Source: Salegentibacter agarivorans
Lineage (GTDB): Bacteria > Bacteroidota > Bacteroidia > Flavobacteriales > Flavobacteriaceae
Length of the DNA stretch: 64,000 nt
Assembly (NCBI RefSeq): GCF_900113135.1
Contig: NZ_FOOH01000011.1
Span: forward strand, 62,001 to 126,000
Direction of reading: 5' to 3'
A model generated the notes under the pieces. It was not told the DNA's origin, did not search any database, and saw only the letters and a program-made list of their open reading frames with translations. This document shows positions 6,700 to 15,441 of the stretch, one piece after another; the stretch's first letter is position 1, and every line of letters begins with the position of its first letter. The position numbers and the translations under genes are program-made.

Positions 6700-9213
6700 T
6701 TAATTGATCGGTTGTGGGTATTCTTCTAAATTCTTTTGAATTTGTATAATCCTATAATTTTCTGAGGAAATAGGCATTGATTCTTGTTCCACTAAATAAT
6801 CTTCATTTATTTGAAGTAATTCAGCAAAACCTTCTGCACGATTAAGATCTTCAAGGCCGTGTACCATTACAAAAATCGTTTCCGGATTATAAACATCTAT
6901 AGAAACTGAAAGATGATCGTATTTAATTTCTGAAATCGCTGTCTCTATTTTTTCTTTTAAGGCTGAAGCTGCTTCCTGTTCTGAAATATCAAACCTGTAA
7001 AGTAGTTTATAATTCTGCTGAAGACTGTCGGTATTAAATTCCAAACCACTTAACTGTGGAATTGTTTTATTTAAAATTCCCTGGGCTTTTTTTCCTTCCT
7101 GGGTTTGCGGATAGGTTAAAGCCACGTGATTTAATGCATTTTTATAAGCTTCCAAACCTAAAAGTCTTCCGCTGGCCTGGGCTTTTAAAAGTTCAAGCTT
7201 TGCAACAATGGGATCTCCAGCAAATTCTGAAATATAACGGTTTGTTTCAGCAATAGCCTTTTCAAAATTTTGTGCCTCAAAATTTCGGTAAAGTTCTGCA
7301 TAAATTGCTTCATGAGAATTTTCATCTTCTCTAATACTTTCAGGATTCAAAATATAGGCGGCATAGCGGGAATCTGGGTAATTCTCCAAAATTTCCTGCT
7401 TCATTTCTTCAGCCCTAAAACTTTGATTTGTGGCCTGGTAAATCTGGTACAAATTATACATAGAAGGCAAAATAAGGCGTTCGTCTGAAGAAATTTCTAA
7501 AACAGCCTCCAATCTATCCTGCGCCATTTTATATTCCCTGAAATTCTCTTTATAAATTATTCCGAGTTGATAATACGCAAAATCCCTGTCCCGGGTTATG
7601 GTATCCAAAACGGCCAAATCTGTCGGGATTTGATCTATGTAGGTATAAGGATCCAGCCGCGGATCGTTGTCTAAAACCTGCTGTGAAAGCCCGGCTTCTT
7701 CTGCCACTGCATCTTCCCTTTCAAAACTAACTTCTGCCCAGCGCCAGTTATCTGCTAACGGCCTATCTCCCCACTGATTCAAAAATTCCTGTCTCCCCTG
7801 TTGAACCCTCACTTCACTATAAAAATAAAAAGTACGCGCAGAAGCTGGTGGCTGCCTGCTTTCTATGGCCGGTAAATTCACAGGCATAGCAGCTGCATTA
7901 TTATCGGCTTCTAATTTAGCTCGTAAATCTGTGGTATAATTCTTAAAATAATCCAGTTGTTCAGCCGGCATCATTTGGCTTAACTGCAAGATGCTATCGT
8001 TTTTATAAGCTATGTCTTCATACCTAATAACATCTTCCAGGTTATCCCTTTTCTTTTTTATAGTTCTAAATTCTCTTAGTTGCGGATCCATCTCTGCCAG
8101 GGTACTGTCAAAATATTTACTGGCGGCCAGGTAATTGCTTCGGTCAAAATTAATATTGGCCAGGATTTCATAATTAATGGAACGTAAATAAATATCACTC
8201 GCCGGTTCACGCAGCGATTTTTTATAATATTCTACCGCAGTATCTACAGAATCTAAACGGTTATAATATTCACCAATTTGGAAATAAATTTTATCTAAAA
8301 ATGGTCGATTTTCGCGGTCTTCTTCCAATTCACGAAGCATTTCCCGCAATTGGTAATTATTGCCCTGCCCCATTTCAAAATTCCGGGCTTTTTGCACATA
8401 GGCATTAATCATATAAATTCTAGGGGCTTTCCTGTTCAAATCTATCACTTCATCAAAAGCAGCGTTTGCTTCAGAAATTTCTCCCAATCGATTATGAAGT
8501 TGGCCAAGAATATAGAAATAGCGTCCTTTTTCTTCGTTGTTTTCGGTAAATTCGGCTGCATTCCTTAAGGGAACAACCGCACTGTCTAAATGCCGCAGAT
8601 TGATATAAGCCTGGGCCATAGTTGCACTGGCATCAGCAATATCCTGTTCTTCAAGATGCTCTAAATCCAGTACTTTTTTGAGATTATTCACCGCAAGACG
8701 ATTATTATCCAGGCGCATATGGGTTTTTTCTCGCCAAACACGGGCGTGAATAATATTGTTGCTGGCAGGATAACGTCTTAAAATATAATTGAAAGCTTCT
8801 AACGCTGGAATAAAGCGTTGATCAAAATACCGGGCTTTTCCCAGCAATAAATAAGCTTCATCTATTTGCGGATTTCTTTCTTTTCCTTCTATCAGCATCG
8901 AGTGCCGCTGAATTGCTTTTACCGCTTTTTCTTCGGCGTAGCCAAAATTCTGATTTCTGATGCTATCTGGCAAAACGATGTTTTCATCAATTTGCATACG
9001 CTCAATGGGTAAGATATCCCAGTAATTATCGGCGTAGTTTTGGTTGAGTTCCTCCTTACCTTGCTCCAGGCCTAAATTACCGTTATAGAGCGTATTATAC
9101 TCTGTAGTAATGGCGTGCCAGTTTCGGTTTACAAAGGTGTTATTTTTGCGTGAACAGCCAGCGATGCTCCCAACCAGGAGCAACAATAAAGTAAGTTTGG
9201 TAATTGTATTCAA
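6700..9213 (-). CDS. porW: Type IX secretion / gliding lipoprotein PorW (SprE), TPR-rich
   Basis: This 837-residue protein has a lipoprotein signal (MNTITKLTLLLLLVGSIAGC) followed by the family start RKNNTFVNRNWHAITTEYN. Many tetratricopeptide-like helical hairpins follow, clearest at about residues 100-400 (AYLLLGKARYFDQRFIPAL, YFYILGQLHNRLGEISEA, YFQIGEYYNRLDSVDTAV) and 540-620. SprE is required for gliding and T9SS secretion in Flavobacterium johnsoniae, and PorW in Porphyromonas gingivalis links the motor to the outer-membrane secretion parts. Location near the ATP synthase operon is conserved in the family. In many Flavobacteriia a bactofilin gene separates porW from the AtpZ-like gene; here the gap is only 19 bp, so it is absent. 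Confidence 0.88.
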   Translation of the reverse strand: MNTITKLTLLLLLVGSIAGCSRKNNTFVNRNWHAITTEYNTLYNGNLGLEQGKEELNQNYADNYWDILPIERMQIDENIVLPDSIRNQNFGYAEEKAVKAIQRHSMLIEGKERNPQIDEAYLLLGKARYFDQRFIPALEAFNYILRRYPASNNIIHARVWREKTHMRLDNNRLAVNNLKKVLDLEHLEEQDIADASATMAQAYINLRHLDSAVVPLRNAAEFTENNEEKGRYFYILGQLHNRLGEISEANAAFDEVIDLNRKAPRIYMINAYVQKARNFEMGQGNNYQLREMLRELEEDRENRPFLDKIYFQIGEYYNRLDSVDTAVEYYKKSLREPASDIYLRSINYEILANINFDRSNYLAASKYFDSTLAEMDPQLREFRTIKKKRDNLEDVIRYEDIAYKNDSILQLSQMMPAEQLDYFKNYTTDLRAKLEADNNAAAMPVNLPAIESRQPPASARTFYFYSEVRVQQGRQEFLNQWGDRPLADNWRWAEVSFEREDAVAEEAGLSQQVLDNDPRLDPYTYIDQIPTDLAVLDTITRDRDFAYYQLGIIYKENFREYKMAQDRLEAVLEISSDERLILPSMYNLYQIYQATNQSFRAEEMKQEILENYPDSRYAAYILNPESIREDENSHEAIYAELYRNFEAQNFEKAIAETNRYISEFAGDPIVAKLELLKAQASGRLLGLEAYKNALNHVALTYPQTQEGKKAQGILNKTIPQLSGLEFNTDSLQQNYKLLYRFDISEQEAASALKEKIETAISEIKYDHLSVSIDVYNPETIFVMVHGLEDLNRAEGFAELLQINEDYLVEQESMPISSENYRIIQIQKNLEEYPQPIN

Positions 9214-9265
9214 AATTAACCGGTTCTCGATGGCTTTATAACTAAAAATCAGTTTGTTTAGTGTG

Positions 9266-9295
9266 CAAAAATACGCTTCTTTTTACAAACGCAAA
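9266..9295 (-). promoter_or_regulatory. Promoter of porW and the AtpZ-like genes
   Basis: On the minus strand TTTG (9295-9292), 18 bases, then TATTTTTG (9273-9266) is a full match to the Bacteroidota consensus. It lies in the 90-bp gap after the ABC ATPase gene, 53 bp before the porW start, so porW heads its own transcript. Confidence 0.65.
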
Positions 9296-9303
9296 CCAAT
9301 TTG

Positions 9304-10029
9304 CTACAGTTCTTCAGCCTGAGCCGCGCCTACTTCACCAGAAAAATAACTTTCCAATTCGCTTAAAGTAGCCTCAGAAGTTTTAATATCTTTTACCGGT
9401 ATACCTTTAGCTAAAACCACAATTCGCTCACACACTTCGGTCACGTGAATAAGGTCATGACTGGAAATTAATACAGTGGTTTCACGATTTTCGGTAAGAT
9501 CTTTAATAATCTTTTTCAATCGAATTTGAGTTGTTGGATCTAAATTGGCAAAAGGCTCATCTAAAATCACCACTTTGGGATTTCCTATTAGCGCCGCAAC
9601 AATTCCCACCTTTTTCTGATTCCCTTTAGAAAGGTCTCGTAAATATTTTCTACGTCCAATAATTTCTCCATGGAAGAAATCTTCAAAATTGGCTAAAAAA
9701 GCATCAATATCAGCTTTATTAGCGCCACGTAAATCCCCTACGAAATAAAAATATTCTTCGGGAGTTAAATAGCCAATAAGGAAACTTTCATCTATAAAAG
9801 AAGCGGTAAAAGGTTTCCAGTCTTCACTCTGGCTTACGGTGATCTCGTTATTAAAAATATTCCCCGTGGTTGGCTGAATTAAATCCAACAATAAACTGAA
9901 AAAAGTGGTTTTACCGGCACCGTTGTTACCAACCAGGCCAAAACTTTCTCCTGTTGGAATATCAAGATGATCTATATTTAGAACTTTTGTGCCTCCGTAT
10001 ATTTTACTAAGGTTTGTAGCAGTTATCAT
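9304..10029 (-). CDS. ABC transporter ATP-binding protein (partner of DUF5687 permease)
   Basis: This 241-residue ATPase has Walker A GNNGAGKTT (about residue 33-41), a signature region of the form LSKGNQKKVGIVAALIG (LSKG in place of LSGG), Walker B KVVILDEPFANLDP and the H-loop SSHD. The variant signature is common in exporters of the CcmA/YxlF type. It follows its membrane partner by 11 bp. Substrate unknown. Confidence 0.92.
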   Translation of the reverse strand: MITATNLSKIYGGTKVLNIDHLDIPTGESFGLVGNNGAGKTTFFSLLLDLIQPTTGNIFNNEITVSQSEDWKPFTASFIDESFLIGYLTPEEYFYFVGDLRGANKADIDAFLANFEDFFHGEIIGRRKYLRDLSKGNQKKVGIVAALIGNPKVVILDEPFANLDPTTQIRLKKIIKDLTENRETTVLISSHDLIHVTEVCERIVVLAKGIPVKDIKTSEATLSELESYFSGEVGAAQAEEL

Positions 10030-10040
10030 ATTTATAAATT

Positions 10041-11522
10041 TTATTCGCCGGTTTGTTTAAAACCATTAATCATTGCGTATTTTCTTTTTTGGTAAACTCC
10101 GGCAATGTATTTCATTAAACTAGATCGCAATAGCAGACCAAGAATTCCCAAGCCGGAAAGCCCAATTAAACCTGCTTCAAATCCTATGAAATAATCCAGA
10201 AGCCAGAAGATTAAAATTGGTAAAAACATTAAGGGTAGGCCAACTATCCATTGAGCTGCGCCTGTGCCCTGATAATTCATAAACGGACTTTTATCCAGGT
10301 CTATTCTCTTTTTATTAAAAGAGCCTGAATACAGCAAAATAGGAACATTTACGCCAATATTATATAAAGCGGCCACCATATTTATCAATAAAATATTCCA
10401 GCCAAAATAAATATAAGGTGTGCTTAAAATAGCCAGTATTATTACGCTAAAGCTAATTAACATCGCTTTGGAAGACAGGTAATCTTTTAACGGGATGTTT
10501 TGCGACATAATCATTGGATAATAAGATGCATCCCAGGAAGGCACAAATTGACCAAAATTGATCATAAAAATTCCGGTCATAAAAATACCGACAAATACAT
10601 ACATAGCTGGATGCCCATACATATCGCTAGGGTAAATAAATAAACCGTAGCACAACAAAAGCAAGGACATATAAATTGTTGTTTTTGGTCTTTTATTTCT
10701 CCAAATTAGTTTTAAATCTAATTGAAGAAAAGGCGCAAGGGCTCCAAATTTTTTAGTCCAAACAAAATCTTTTGTATCGGCATCTTTTTGTTTTTCCTTT
10801 AAACCGGCATCGAGATAAAACTTGCTTTCCAGGTTAAGTTGGTTCCATTTATAAAAAGCAATTACCAGAATTATAGGTACAATAGCCAGGTAAGGGTTTA
10901 AAACCAGGTAATCCATCATTTTGCCAAACCAGAAACTTATCTCAAAAACTTCAAAATATTCCAGTGCGCCCAAAATCACTACTAAAAGAATGGCGGGAAT
11001 TAATGCTTTTAGATTATCGGTAAATTTCTTTTTAATAATAAAATTTAGAAAATTTATGCATTGAGTTGTGGCAATCATCGCTACCATCCAACCCAGAATA
11101 TTCCAGATTCCATAATCACCTTTATAAATGCAAAAAATTCCGAAGGGAATAATTATAAATAATGGCAGAAAGTTAAAAAAGGAATACATAGACTTAAGCA
11201 GTACAAAATTCACCGCTTTTCGTCTGGGAATTGGCAAATTTAAAAGTGGTTTTATATCTAAAACCGGCAGTGTTTGCAGCATAAACCTAAAACCGAGTTC
11301 AAAAACCAGCCACAGTAAAACAAAACGGTTTACCATTTGTAAAGGATCCTGGTCTGGAAAAGTTTCCTGCAGCAAAGGATAAAGACCAATTCCCAAAGCG
11401 AGAAATGCTACAGAAAAATATAAAGCCAGGAAAATAAGCAGAACTTTTAATCCAATACTCTTCCCCACACTTGCGGAACGGAAAAAAGATTTCCATTCTA
11501 ACCATAAAAACCGTTTAAACAT
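10041..11522 (-). CDS. DUF5687 ABC exporter permease
   Basis: This 493-residue integral membrane protein has about 10-12 predicted helices. It begins MFKRFLWLEWKSFFRSAS, an N-terminal amphipathic start shared with ABC-2-like permeases, and its length, topology and pairing with the following ATPase match the Bacteroidota family DUF5687. The start shares a 182-bp divergent region with the ferredoxin reductase gene. The transported compound cannot be inferred from sequence. Confidence 0.85.
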   Translation of the reverse strand: MFKRFLWLEWKSFFRSASVGKSIGLKVLLIFLALYFSVAFLALGIGLYPLLQETFPDQDPLQMVNRFVLLWLVFELGFRFMLQTLPVLDIKPLLNLPIPRRKAVNFVLLKSMYSFFNFLPLFIIIPFGIFCIYKGDYGIWNILGWMVAMIATTQCINFLNFIIKKKFTDNLKALIPAILLVVILGALEYFEVFEISFWFGKMMDYLVLNPYLAIVPIILVIAFYKWNQLNLESKFYLDAGLKEKQKDADTKDFVWTKKFGALAPFLQLDLKLIWRNKRPKTTIYMSLLLLCYGLFIYPSDMYGHPAMYVFVGIFMTGIFMINFGQFVPSWDASYYPMIMSQNIPLKDYLSSKAMLISFSVIILAILSTPYIYFGWNILLINMVAALYNIGVNVPILLYSGSFNKKRIDLDKSPFMNYQGTGAAQWIVGLPLMFLPILIFWLLDYFIGFEAGLIGLSGLGILGLLLRSSLMKYIAGVYQKRKYAMINGFKQTGE

Positions 11523-11648
11523 AATTTAATAATTTAACCCATTAACGGGATTAAAAATACTAACCCAAAATGATTAAATACCCAAAATAAAACACCAGTA
11601 TAATCAGGTTACGGGCATATTTACCTTACATGTATAGAAATTTAGGTA

Positions 11649-11687
11649 TTTGTTACACTCTTTAATTTCACATACTTTGTATTTTTG
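11649..11687 (+). promoter_or_regulatory. Promoter of the ferredoxin/flavin reductase gene
   Basis: TATTTTTG (11680-11687) is a perfect TAnnTTTG box. A TTTG is present at 11649-11652, but its spacing to that box is 27 bases; it is 20 bases from an alternative -7, TACTTTG (11673-11679). One of the two pairs is likely used. The box lies 17 bp before the ATG. Confidence 0.4.
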
Positions 11688-11704
11688 CCAAAAATAAATT
11701 TTTG

Positions 11705-12751
11705 ATGAGTCAGTTTTTTCCGTTAGAAATAAAAGAAGTTATTAGGGAAACCCCGCAGGCAGTGAGCTTGTCGTTTAATATTCCAGAAAATTTAAAAGAA
11801 GAGTTTAAGTTTGACGCGGGCCAATATATTACGATAAAAATAAAATTAGGCGACGAAGAATTAAGACGTGCTTATTCGCTTTGCTCGGCACCAAATTCAG
11901 GAGAATTCAAAGTTACCGTGAAAGAAGTTGAAGGCGGTAAATTTTCTGTAATTGCCAATAATAAACTTAATGCCGGCGATGTTTTAGATGTTCACCCGCC
12001 AGAAGGGAAATTTATTTTAAAACCTACCGGTGAAGCTAGAAATTATGCAGCCTTTGCAGCAGGAAGCGGGATTACCCCGGTGCTTTCTATTATAAAAACT
12101 GTTTTAGCCGAAGAACCAAAAAGTCGGTTTGTACTTACTTATGGAAATAAATCTCCAGAAGAAACTATATTTTTCAAGGAATTGCTGGAACTTCAGGCTA
12201 AATTCCCCGATAGACTTTTTATTGAATTTGTATATAGTCGTACCCGGGAAGACAATTCACATTTTGGAAGAATTGAAACCAGTACGGTGAATTTTGTGGT
12301 GAAAAACAAGTTTAAAGACCACGCCTTTGATGCTTTTTACCTCTGTGGACCTGAAGAAATGATTAACCAGGTAAGCGATGTTTTAAAAGAAAACGGCGTT
12401 ACCGAAGACAAAATTCTTTACGAACTTTTTACTTCTGAAGAAACGGGAGCTATAGAAACCAATGTAGAAGGCCAAACTGAACTTACCATTATGGTAGACG
12501 ATGAGGAAACCACTTTCTCTATGGATACCAAAGAAACGGTTTTAGACGCCGCTTTGGAGCACGATTTAGATGTGCCTTATTCCTGCCAGGGCGGAATTTG
12601 CAGCAGTTGTATTGCCAGGATCGTAGAAGGAAAAGCCGAAATGCGTAAAAATCAAATCCTTACCGATGAAGAGATTGCAGAAGGCTTGATTCTTACCTGC
12701 CAGGCGCAACCGCTTACCCCAAAACTAAAGGTAGATTACGACGATGTATAG
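11705..12751 (+). CDS. PaaE-like ferredoxin--NADP(+) reductase with C-terminal 2Fe-2S domain
   Basis: This 348-residue oxidoreductase has a flavin-binding barrel (residues about 1-100, with RRAYSLCS), an NAD(P)-binding domain (about 105-240, AAGSGITPVLSI and YLCGPEEMI) and a plant-type ferredoxin domain (about 255-348) with four cluster cysteines in YSCQGGICSSC and LTCQ. It passes electrons between NAD(P)H and an iron-sulfur centre or partner. A TTG one codon upstream is possible, but the ATG at 11705 is preferred. It is followed after 52 bp by an ABC ATPase gene. The architecture resembles PaaE, but no paa genes are nearby, so phenylacetate metabolism is not supported. Confidence 0.9.
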   Translation: MSQFFPLEIKEVIRETPQAVSLSFNIPENLKEEFKFDAGQYITIKIKLGDEELRRAYSLCSAPNSGEFKVTVKEVEGGKFSVIANNKLNAGDVLDVHPPEGKFILKPTGEARNYAAFAAGSGITPVLSIIKTVLAEEPKSRFVLTYGNKSPEETIFFKELLELQAKFPDRLFIEFVYSRTREDNSHFGRIETSTVNFVVKNKFKDHAFDAFYLCGPEEMINQVSDVLKENGVTEDKILYELFTSEETGAIETNVEGQTELTIMVDDEETTFSMDTKETVLDAALEHDLDVPYSCQGGICSSCIARIVEGKAEMRKNQILTDEEIAEGLILTCQAQPLTPKLKVDYDDV

Positions 12752-12803
12752 TTTCTTACCGGAAAAGTCTGAAAAGCTTACCTTGTAGGAACAAAAAATA
12801 TTT

Positions 12804-13772
12804 ATGCTGAAACTCAAAAATGTCTCCTTTGCCTATGCTGAAGAACCGGTTTTAAAAGATATCGGTTTTACACTGGAAAAAGGAGAAAACCTATCTGTAA
12901 TTGGGGAAAGCGGCTGCGGAAAAAGTACGTTACTAAAACTTATTTACGGCCTGCTGCATACCGATGGCAAGATTTTTTGGGGAGAAAAAGAACTTTTAGG
13001 CCCCAATTTTAACCTTGTGCCAGGCGAGCCGTTTATAAAATATCTCGCGCAAGATTTCGATTTAATGCTTCCTTTAAGTGTTGCTGATAATATTGGGAAA
13101 TATCTTAGTAACCAATATCCTCAAAAAAAGAAAAAACGTATTAAAGAGTTACTGGAAGTTGTTGAAATGACCGAGCTAGCCAATAAAAAAGCGAAACTCT
13201 TAAGCGGTGGGCAACAACAGCGCGTAGCTCTTGCAAGAGCACTGGCCAATGAACCCGAATTGCTTTTACTGGACGAACCTTTTAGCCATATAGATCATTT
13301 TAGAAAAAATAATTTACGCCGCAGACTTTTTGATTATTTAAAGGAAAACAATATCACCTGCATTGTCGCCACCCACGATAGTACCGATGCACTTTCTTTT
13401 GCCGATAAAACCATTGTTTTAAAAAACGCAAAAATTTACGCTGAAAATTCTCCGGCAGAATTATATCAAAATCCGCCTAATAAGTATGTGGCGTCCCTCT
13501 TCGGCGATGTAAATGAGTTAATACTAAAGGAGCTGACTGAAGATGAAAGCAGTCGAAAAAAAGTAATTCTTTACCCCGAAGAAATTAAACTTACCCAAAA
13601 AGCAGGAATTAAAGCCGAAGTAAAAAAATCCTGGTTTAAAGGCGAAACCTGGGTAATTGAAGCCGATTTAAACGGGAAAATCATTTATTTTAATCATTCG
13701 AAAGCTTTAAAAGAAGGGAAAAAGATAAGTCTCAAAGTTTCCGAAAAATTAATTAAATCAAGGTTGAAGTAG
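12804..13772 (+). CDS. ABC transporter ATP-binding protein, spermidine/iron type, no permease nearby
   Basis: This 322-residue ATPase has Walker A GESGCGKST, signature LSGGQQQRVALARAL, Walker B LLLLDEPF and H-loop VATHDS. After the ATPase (about residues 1-225) a C-terminal part (about 245-320) has the size of a TOBE-like regulatory domain (VILYPEEIKLTQKAGIKAE), as in PotA/FbpC-type importers. No permease or binding protein is encoded next to it, so it is an orphan component. The ferredoxin reductase gene 52 bp upstream may share its transcript. Confidence 0.88.
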   Translation: MLKLKNVSFAYAEEPVLKDIGFTLEKGENLSVIGESGCGKSTLLKLIYGLLHTDGKIFWGEKELLGPNFNLVPGEPFIKYLAQDFDLMLPLSVADNIGKYLSNQYPQKKKKRIKELLEVVEMTELANKKAKLLSGGQQQRVALARALANEPELLLLDEPFSHIDHFRKNNLRRRLFDYLKENNITCIVATHDSTDALSFADKTIVLKNAKIYAENSPAELYQNPPNKYVASLFGDVNELILKELTEDESSRKKVILYPEEIKLTQKAGIKAEVKKSWFKGETWVIEADLNGKIIYFNHSKALKEGKKISLKVSEKLIKSRLK

Positions 13773-13782
13773 TTTAAGCTTT

Positions 13783-14143
13783 GCCACAAATACACGAATT
13801 GTTTTAGTCTCTTTTCCGAAGTTTTTTTCTTCAATCTTAGCGTCAAACGAGCCACTCAGGAGCGCGGTAATCTTTGGAATGACTGTTTCAGTTGTGCAGA
13901 TTGCTTCAGTCGTACCTTCTTCCTTGGCACAGTATTTATAGATATTTGCTCGGGAAAAAATATTAAAGCTCCTCCCATTTTTTCAAGGGGAGGTGGCCGT
14001 AGGCCGAAGGGGTTTGATATCAAAAAGTTTTTCAGTTGTTATTTTATCGGTTGTCCAACCACCCCGTTCTTCAGCTGCGCTGAATTCATTCCATCCTTTG
14101 AAAGTAGGGGAGCTATTTTATAGAATATTCGTGAATTCGTGCC
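13783..14143. repeat. Outer imperfect inverted repeat (MITE-like)
   Basis: The left end GCCACAAATACACGAATT (13783-13800) is imperfectly complementary to the right end at 14124-14143 (ATTCGTGAATTCGTGCC), with roughly 14 of 17 pairs matching. The two ends bracket about 360 bp. Similar 'attcgtgaattcgtggc' ends are frequent between genes in Bacteroidota, from general familiarity. Confidence 0.5.
13967..14114. repeat. 148-bp palindromic intergenic element inside the outer repeat
   Basis: It begins AGCTCCTCCC and ends GGGGAGCT, with further imperfect complementarity inwards (TTTTTTCAAGGGGA against TCCTTTGAAAG). It contains GGCCGTAGGCC and the GC-rich block CAGCTGCGCTGAATTC. The signature (aggggaggtggccg... 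with ...aaccaccccgttc) belongs to a repeat family common in flavobacterial genomes, probably a non-autonomous element. It appears inserted within the outer repeat. Confidence 0.65.
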
Positions 14144-14156
14144 TAATCATTTTAAT

Positions 14157-14609
14157 TTAAAAGACTTCCAAAATTTCAGCTGATTTTCCATTAAATGTAA
14201 TTTCTTCACCGGCTTTTTTATGAAGCAATAATTGCGCGATTGGGGAATTGGCGCCAATGGCAAAATACTCTTCGCCATCTACAATAATACGATCTGCCGG
14301 GATCGCGATAAAATAATTAGCCATATTGGTCTTTACCGCAGTTCCTAATTGAGCGGAACCATTGTTAGTTCGGCTTTTAGCAACATTAAGCGTATTTCTT
14401 AGATTTTTAAATTGCTGTAGCTGTTCGGCTAGTTTATTTATTTCCAGGTTTATCATTTCCCGGCCGGTTTCATATTTATCGCCCGCACTGCTTTTGGTTT
14501 CGTTTTCCAGATCACTTTCAAGTCCGGCCATAGCAGCTTCAATACGCTTTATACGTTCGTCCACATAAGCTTCACAGGCTATATAAAGTTTTTCTTTTAT
14601 TGCATTCAT
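14157..14609 (-). CDS. GreA/GreB-family transcription elongation factor-like protein
   Basis: This 150-residue protein has an N-terminal alpha-helical part (about residues 1-80) rich in E, K and L, and a C-terminal GreA/B FKBP-like domain (about 90-150) with NYFIAIPADRIIVDGEEYF and SPIAQLLLHKKAGEEITFNG. It is somewhat shorter than true GreA (about 158) and its coiled-coil tip is not obviously acidic, so transcript cleavage is uncertain. It may belong to the Rnk/GreA-like group that binds RNA polymerase. Such genes are often misnamed in Flavobacteriia. It stands alone between repeat elements. Confidence 0.75.
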   Translation of the reverse strand: MNAIKEKLYIACEAYVDERIKRIEAAMAGLESDLENETKSSAGDKYETGREMINLEINKLAEQLQQFKNLRNTLNVAKSRTNNGSAQLGTAVKTNMANYFIAIPADRIIVDGEEYFAIGANSPIAQLLLHKKAGEEITFNGKSAEILEVF

Positions 14610-14648
14610 AGATTATTCTCTTTTTGAAATATGAGAAGTTTGTAGAAT

Positions 14649-14752
14649 CGTCATCCTGAATTTATTTCAGAGCATGCTCCGATATTTGTTCGGAGTTCTA
14701 AGCGTTCATTAATCCTCACCAATTAAAAAACTGAAACCAGTTCAGATTGACG
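14649..14752. repeat. 104-bp inverted-repeat element with 22-bp ends
   Basis: The left end 14649-14670 (CGTCATCCTGAATTTATTTCAG) and right end 14731-14752 are complementary at 17 of 22 positions. Inside lies an extra hairpin around TGCTCCGATATTTGTTCGGAG. It is a second repeat family, again of the kind scattered between genes in Bacteroidota. It separates the GreA-like gene start from the transglycosylase gene end. Confidence 0.65.
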
Positions 14753-14769
14753 GTAATTTTTTTACTGAT

Positions 14770-15441
14770 TTACTCTAAACTAAACTTCCCGTAATTCTGC
14801 ATTTGCCTTACAATCCAGTTTTTTCTTTGATTTATATAATTACTGGCAGGATTTGCCCGGTATTCTCTAGGATTCGGTAAAATAGCCGCAATTGCAGCAG
14901 CTTCGTAGACAGAAAGATTTGCAGCCGATTTGTTAAACCAATGCTGTGCAGCAGCTTCTGCGCCGTAAATTCCGCGGCCCATTTCAATACTATTTAGATA
15001 AACTTCTAAAATTCTTTCTTTACTCCAAAAAGTTTCGATCAAAAAAGTGAAATATACCTCCAGGCCTTTTCTTAACCAATTTCTCCCCGGCCATAAAAAT
15101 ACATTCTTTGCGGTTTGTTGGGAAATTGTGCTGGCGCCGCGTACCCGCTTTCCTTTCTGATTATCTTCAATGGCCTTTTCTATAGCTTCAATATCAAAAC
15201 CATTATGTTTTACGAAATTTTGATCTTCACTGGCAATTACGCCAAGTTGCAAATGCCGGGAAATATCTTGTCGTGGCACCCAGGAATGTTGAATTTTCTC
15301 CTCAGGATTTTCAAAATATCGAATAGCCATTAACGGCGTAAACGGTACCGGAAACCATTTGAACAGCAATACAATTAAAAGCGAAAACAGGAGTAAAATT
15401 CCTGCAAGTTTCAATAGAAATTTGAATATTTTTTTAATCAT
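14770..15441 (-). CDS. mtgA: Monofunctional biosynthetic peptidoglycan transglycosylase
   Basis: This 223-residue membrane-anchored glycosyltransferase of family GT51 has one N-terminal membrane helix (about 9-29). The catalytic motif is ASEDQNFVKHNGFD (Glu in EDQNF), followed by RGASTISQQTAKNVFLW and EVYLNSIEMGRGIYGAEAAA, all GT51 hallmarks, with no transpeptidase domain. It polymerises lipid II into glycan strands on the periplasmic side. The frame is open 25 codons upstream, but ATG at 15441 starts the membrane anchor and overlaps the stop of the DAO-family gene (ATGA), so the two are translationally coupled. Confidence 0.93.
   Translation of the reverse strand: MIKKIFKFLLKLAGILLLFSLLIVLLFKWFPVPFTPLMAIRYFENPEEKIQHSWVPRQDISRHLQLGVIASEDQNFVKHNGFDIEAIEKAIEDNQKGKRVRGASTISQQTAKNVFLWPGRNWLRKGLEVYFTFLIETFWSKERILEVYLNSIEMGRGIYGAEAAAQHWFNKSAANLSVYEAAAIAAILPNPREYRANPASNYINQRKNWIVRQMQNYGKFSLE

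Larger units (their letters stand above)
13773..14156. other. Gene-free repeat region between an ABC ATPase and a GreA-like gene
   Basis: These 384 bp have no open reading frame I would believe. Nearly all of it lies inside two nested inverted-repeat elements (see the two repeat entries). The part at 13801-13960 looks like relic sequence without recognisable coding content. Confidence 0.7.

Noticed and set aside
11705-12751. Phenylacetate degradation reductase PaaE
   Set aside because: Domain order is the same, but no other paa gene is nearby, so only the general reductase name is used.
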